From: Oscillospiraceae bacterium
Lineage (GTDB): Bacteria; Bacillota; Clostridia; Oscillospirales; Oscillospiraceae
Direction: 5' to 3'
Length of the DNA: 5,265 nt
Assembly: GCA_017409645.1 (NCBI GenBank)
Contig: JAFQSI010000174.1
Coordinates: 1-5,265 of the forward strand
Shown piece by piece: positions 4,730 to 5,265 of the stretch. Below the pieces are notes generated by a model. That model saw only the letters and a list, made by a program, of their open reading frames with translations, ran no database searches and was not told the DNA's origin. The stretch's first letter is position 1, and each line of letters starts with the position of its first letter. The position numbers were made by a program, and so were the translations under genes.

Positions 4730-5265
4730 ATGAGCAACAAGTACGCAGGCACCCAGACTGAGAAGAACCTGATGGCCGCCTTCGCCGGCGAGTCCGAGGC
4801 CCGCAACAAGTATACCTACTTCGCTTCCAAGGCCAAGAAGGAGGGCTTTGAGCAGATCAGCGCCCTGTTCCTGAAGACCGCCGACAACGAGAAGGAGCAT
4901 GCCAAGCTGTGGTTCAAGGAGCTGGGCGGCATCGGCAACACCGCCGAGAACCTGCTCCATGCCGCCGAGGGCGAGAACTACGAGTGGACCGACATGTACG
5001 CCGGTTTCGCCGAGACGGCTGAGAAGGAGGGCTTCTATGAGCTGGCCGGCAAGTTCCGTCTGGTCGCCGCCATCGAGAAGCACCACGAGGAGCGCTACCG
5101 CGCCCTGCTGAAGAACGTCGAGACTGCCCAGGTCTTCGAGAAGTCCGAGGTCAAGGTCTGGGAGTGCCGCAACTGCGGTCACATCGTGGTCGGCACCGCC
5201 GCCCCCGAGGTCTGCCCCACCTGCGACCATCCCAAGGCCTACTTCGAGGTCCACGCGGAGAACTA
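4730..5265 (+). CDS. rbr: Rubrerythrin, last one or two codons cut by window edge
   Basis: A cytoplasmic non-haem iron protein that reduces hydrogen peroxide to water in anaerobes, using electrons from NAD(P)H through rubredoxin-type carriers. The ferritin-like four-helix domain (about 1-135) keeps all expected diiron ligands: E21 (in FAGESEARNKY), E54 and H57 (NEKEH), E95 and E98 (FAETAEKEGF), and E116 and H119 (IEKHH). The C-terminal rubredoxin domain has C146, C149, C162 and C165, which bind one iron. There are 178 complete codons, and the window ends in TA after GAG AAC. Many relatives end in ENY, so this is probably a final Tyr codon with the stop just outside; a TAA/TAG stop is the alternative. 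GGAGGG sits 7 bases before the ATG. Codon use is strongly biased (AAG, GAG, GCC, CGC), as expected for an abundant protein. The divergent neighbour is the membrane-protein gene, with no evident functional link. Confidence 0.95.
   Translation, partial: MSNKYAGTQTEKNLMAAFAGESEARNKYTYFASKAKKEGFEQISALFLKTADNEKEHAKLWFKELGGIGNTAENLLHAAEGENYEWTDMYAGFAETAEKEGFYELAGKFRLVAAIEKHHEERYRALLKNVETAQVFEKSEVKVWECRNCGHIVVGTAAPEVCPTCDHPKAYFEVHAEN

Noticed and set aside
3580..4761. A 393-codon plus-strand open frame spanning the permease and the rubrerythrin promoter
   Set aside because: It is antisense to a membrane protein with recognisable motifs, has a Gln/Asp/His/Gly-rich nonsense composition, and crosses two promoters and the rubrerythrin start.
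4646..5254. A 202-codon minus-strand open frame opposite rubrerythrin
   Set aside because: It is antisense to a gene with every diiron and rubredoxin ligand in place. Its repeated Leu/Gly/Val content is a codon-bias artefact.
1..5265. CRISPR array, insertion sequence, tRNA, rRNA, toxin-antitoxin or defence genes
   Set aside because: No regularly spaced repeats, transposase motifs, terminal repeats or RNA gene signatures were seen; all sizeable coding space is explained by five ordinary genes.

Overview
The window looks like ordinary chromosome from a GC-rich anaerobic Clostridia species, most plausibly a gut Oscillospiraceae (a Faecalibacterium/Gemmiger-like organism). This is inferred from four things: a rubrerythrin, a YtvI-type AI-2E family membrane protein, strong SD sites with Gram-positive-style promoters (TTGACT, 17 bp, TATGAT), and GC-rich genes separated by AT-rich intergenic DNA. 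No rRNA or other species-level marker is present. Two of the five genes run off the window edges.

Left part (1-2427 and on to 3374), carbohydrate metabolism: a glycogen branching enzyme gene (glgB, eukaryote-like GH13_8 type) is read leftward from 1605 and continues past position 1. It is separated by about 260 bp of AT-rich DNA from a rightward pair, a TetR-type regulator (1867-2427) and a PfkB-family sugar kinase, probably a fructokinase (2424-3374). The pair overlaps by 4 bp (ATGA), so the two are almost certainly co-transcribed and translationally coupled. The intergenic DNA carries a good promoter for each side, a 27-bp dyad covering the -35 box of the regulator promoter, a second dyad at the expected glgB start point, and a GC-rich hairpin at the 5' end of the regulator transcript. 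The simplest model is an autoregulated TetR protein tied to sugar phosphorylation and perhaps to glycogen synthesis. That link is inference.

Middle (3375-3447): a short convergent gap with a strong hairpin that works best as a terminator for the leftward gene.

Right part (3448-5265): an AI-2E family/YtvI-like multi-pass membrane protein is read leftward (3448-4515). About 215 bp of divergent promoter DNA separates it from a rightward rubrerythrin (4730 to the window end), a peroxide-reducing diiron protein. The rubrerythrin is complete to within its last codon or two, and it has a near-consensus promoter.

I see no mobile element, CRISPR array, tRNA, rRNA or recognisable riboswitch, and no clear evidence of a novel multi-gene system. 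The most interesting parts are the TetR-kinase coupling and the structured regulatory DNA between it and glgB.
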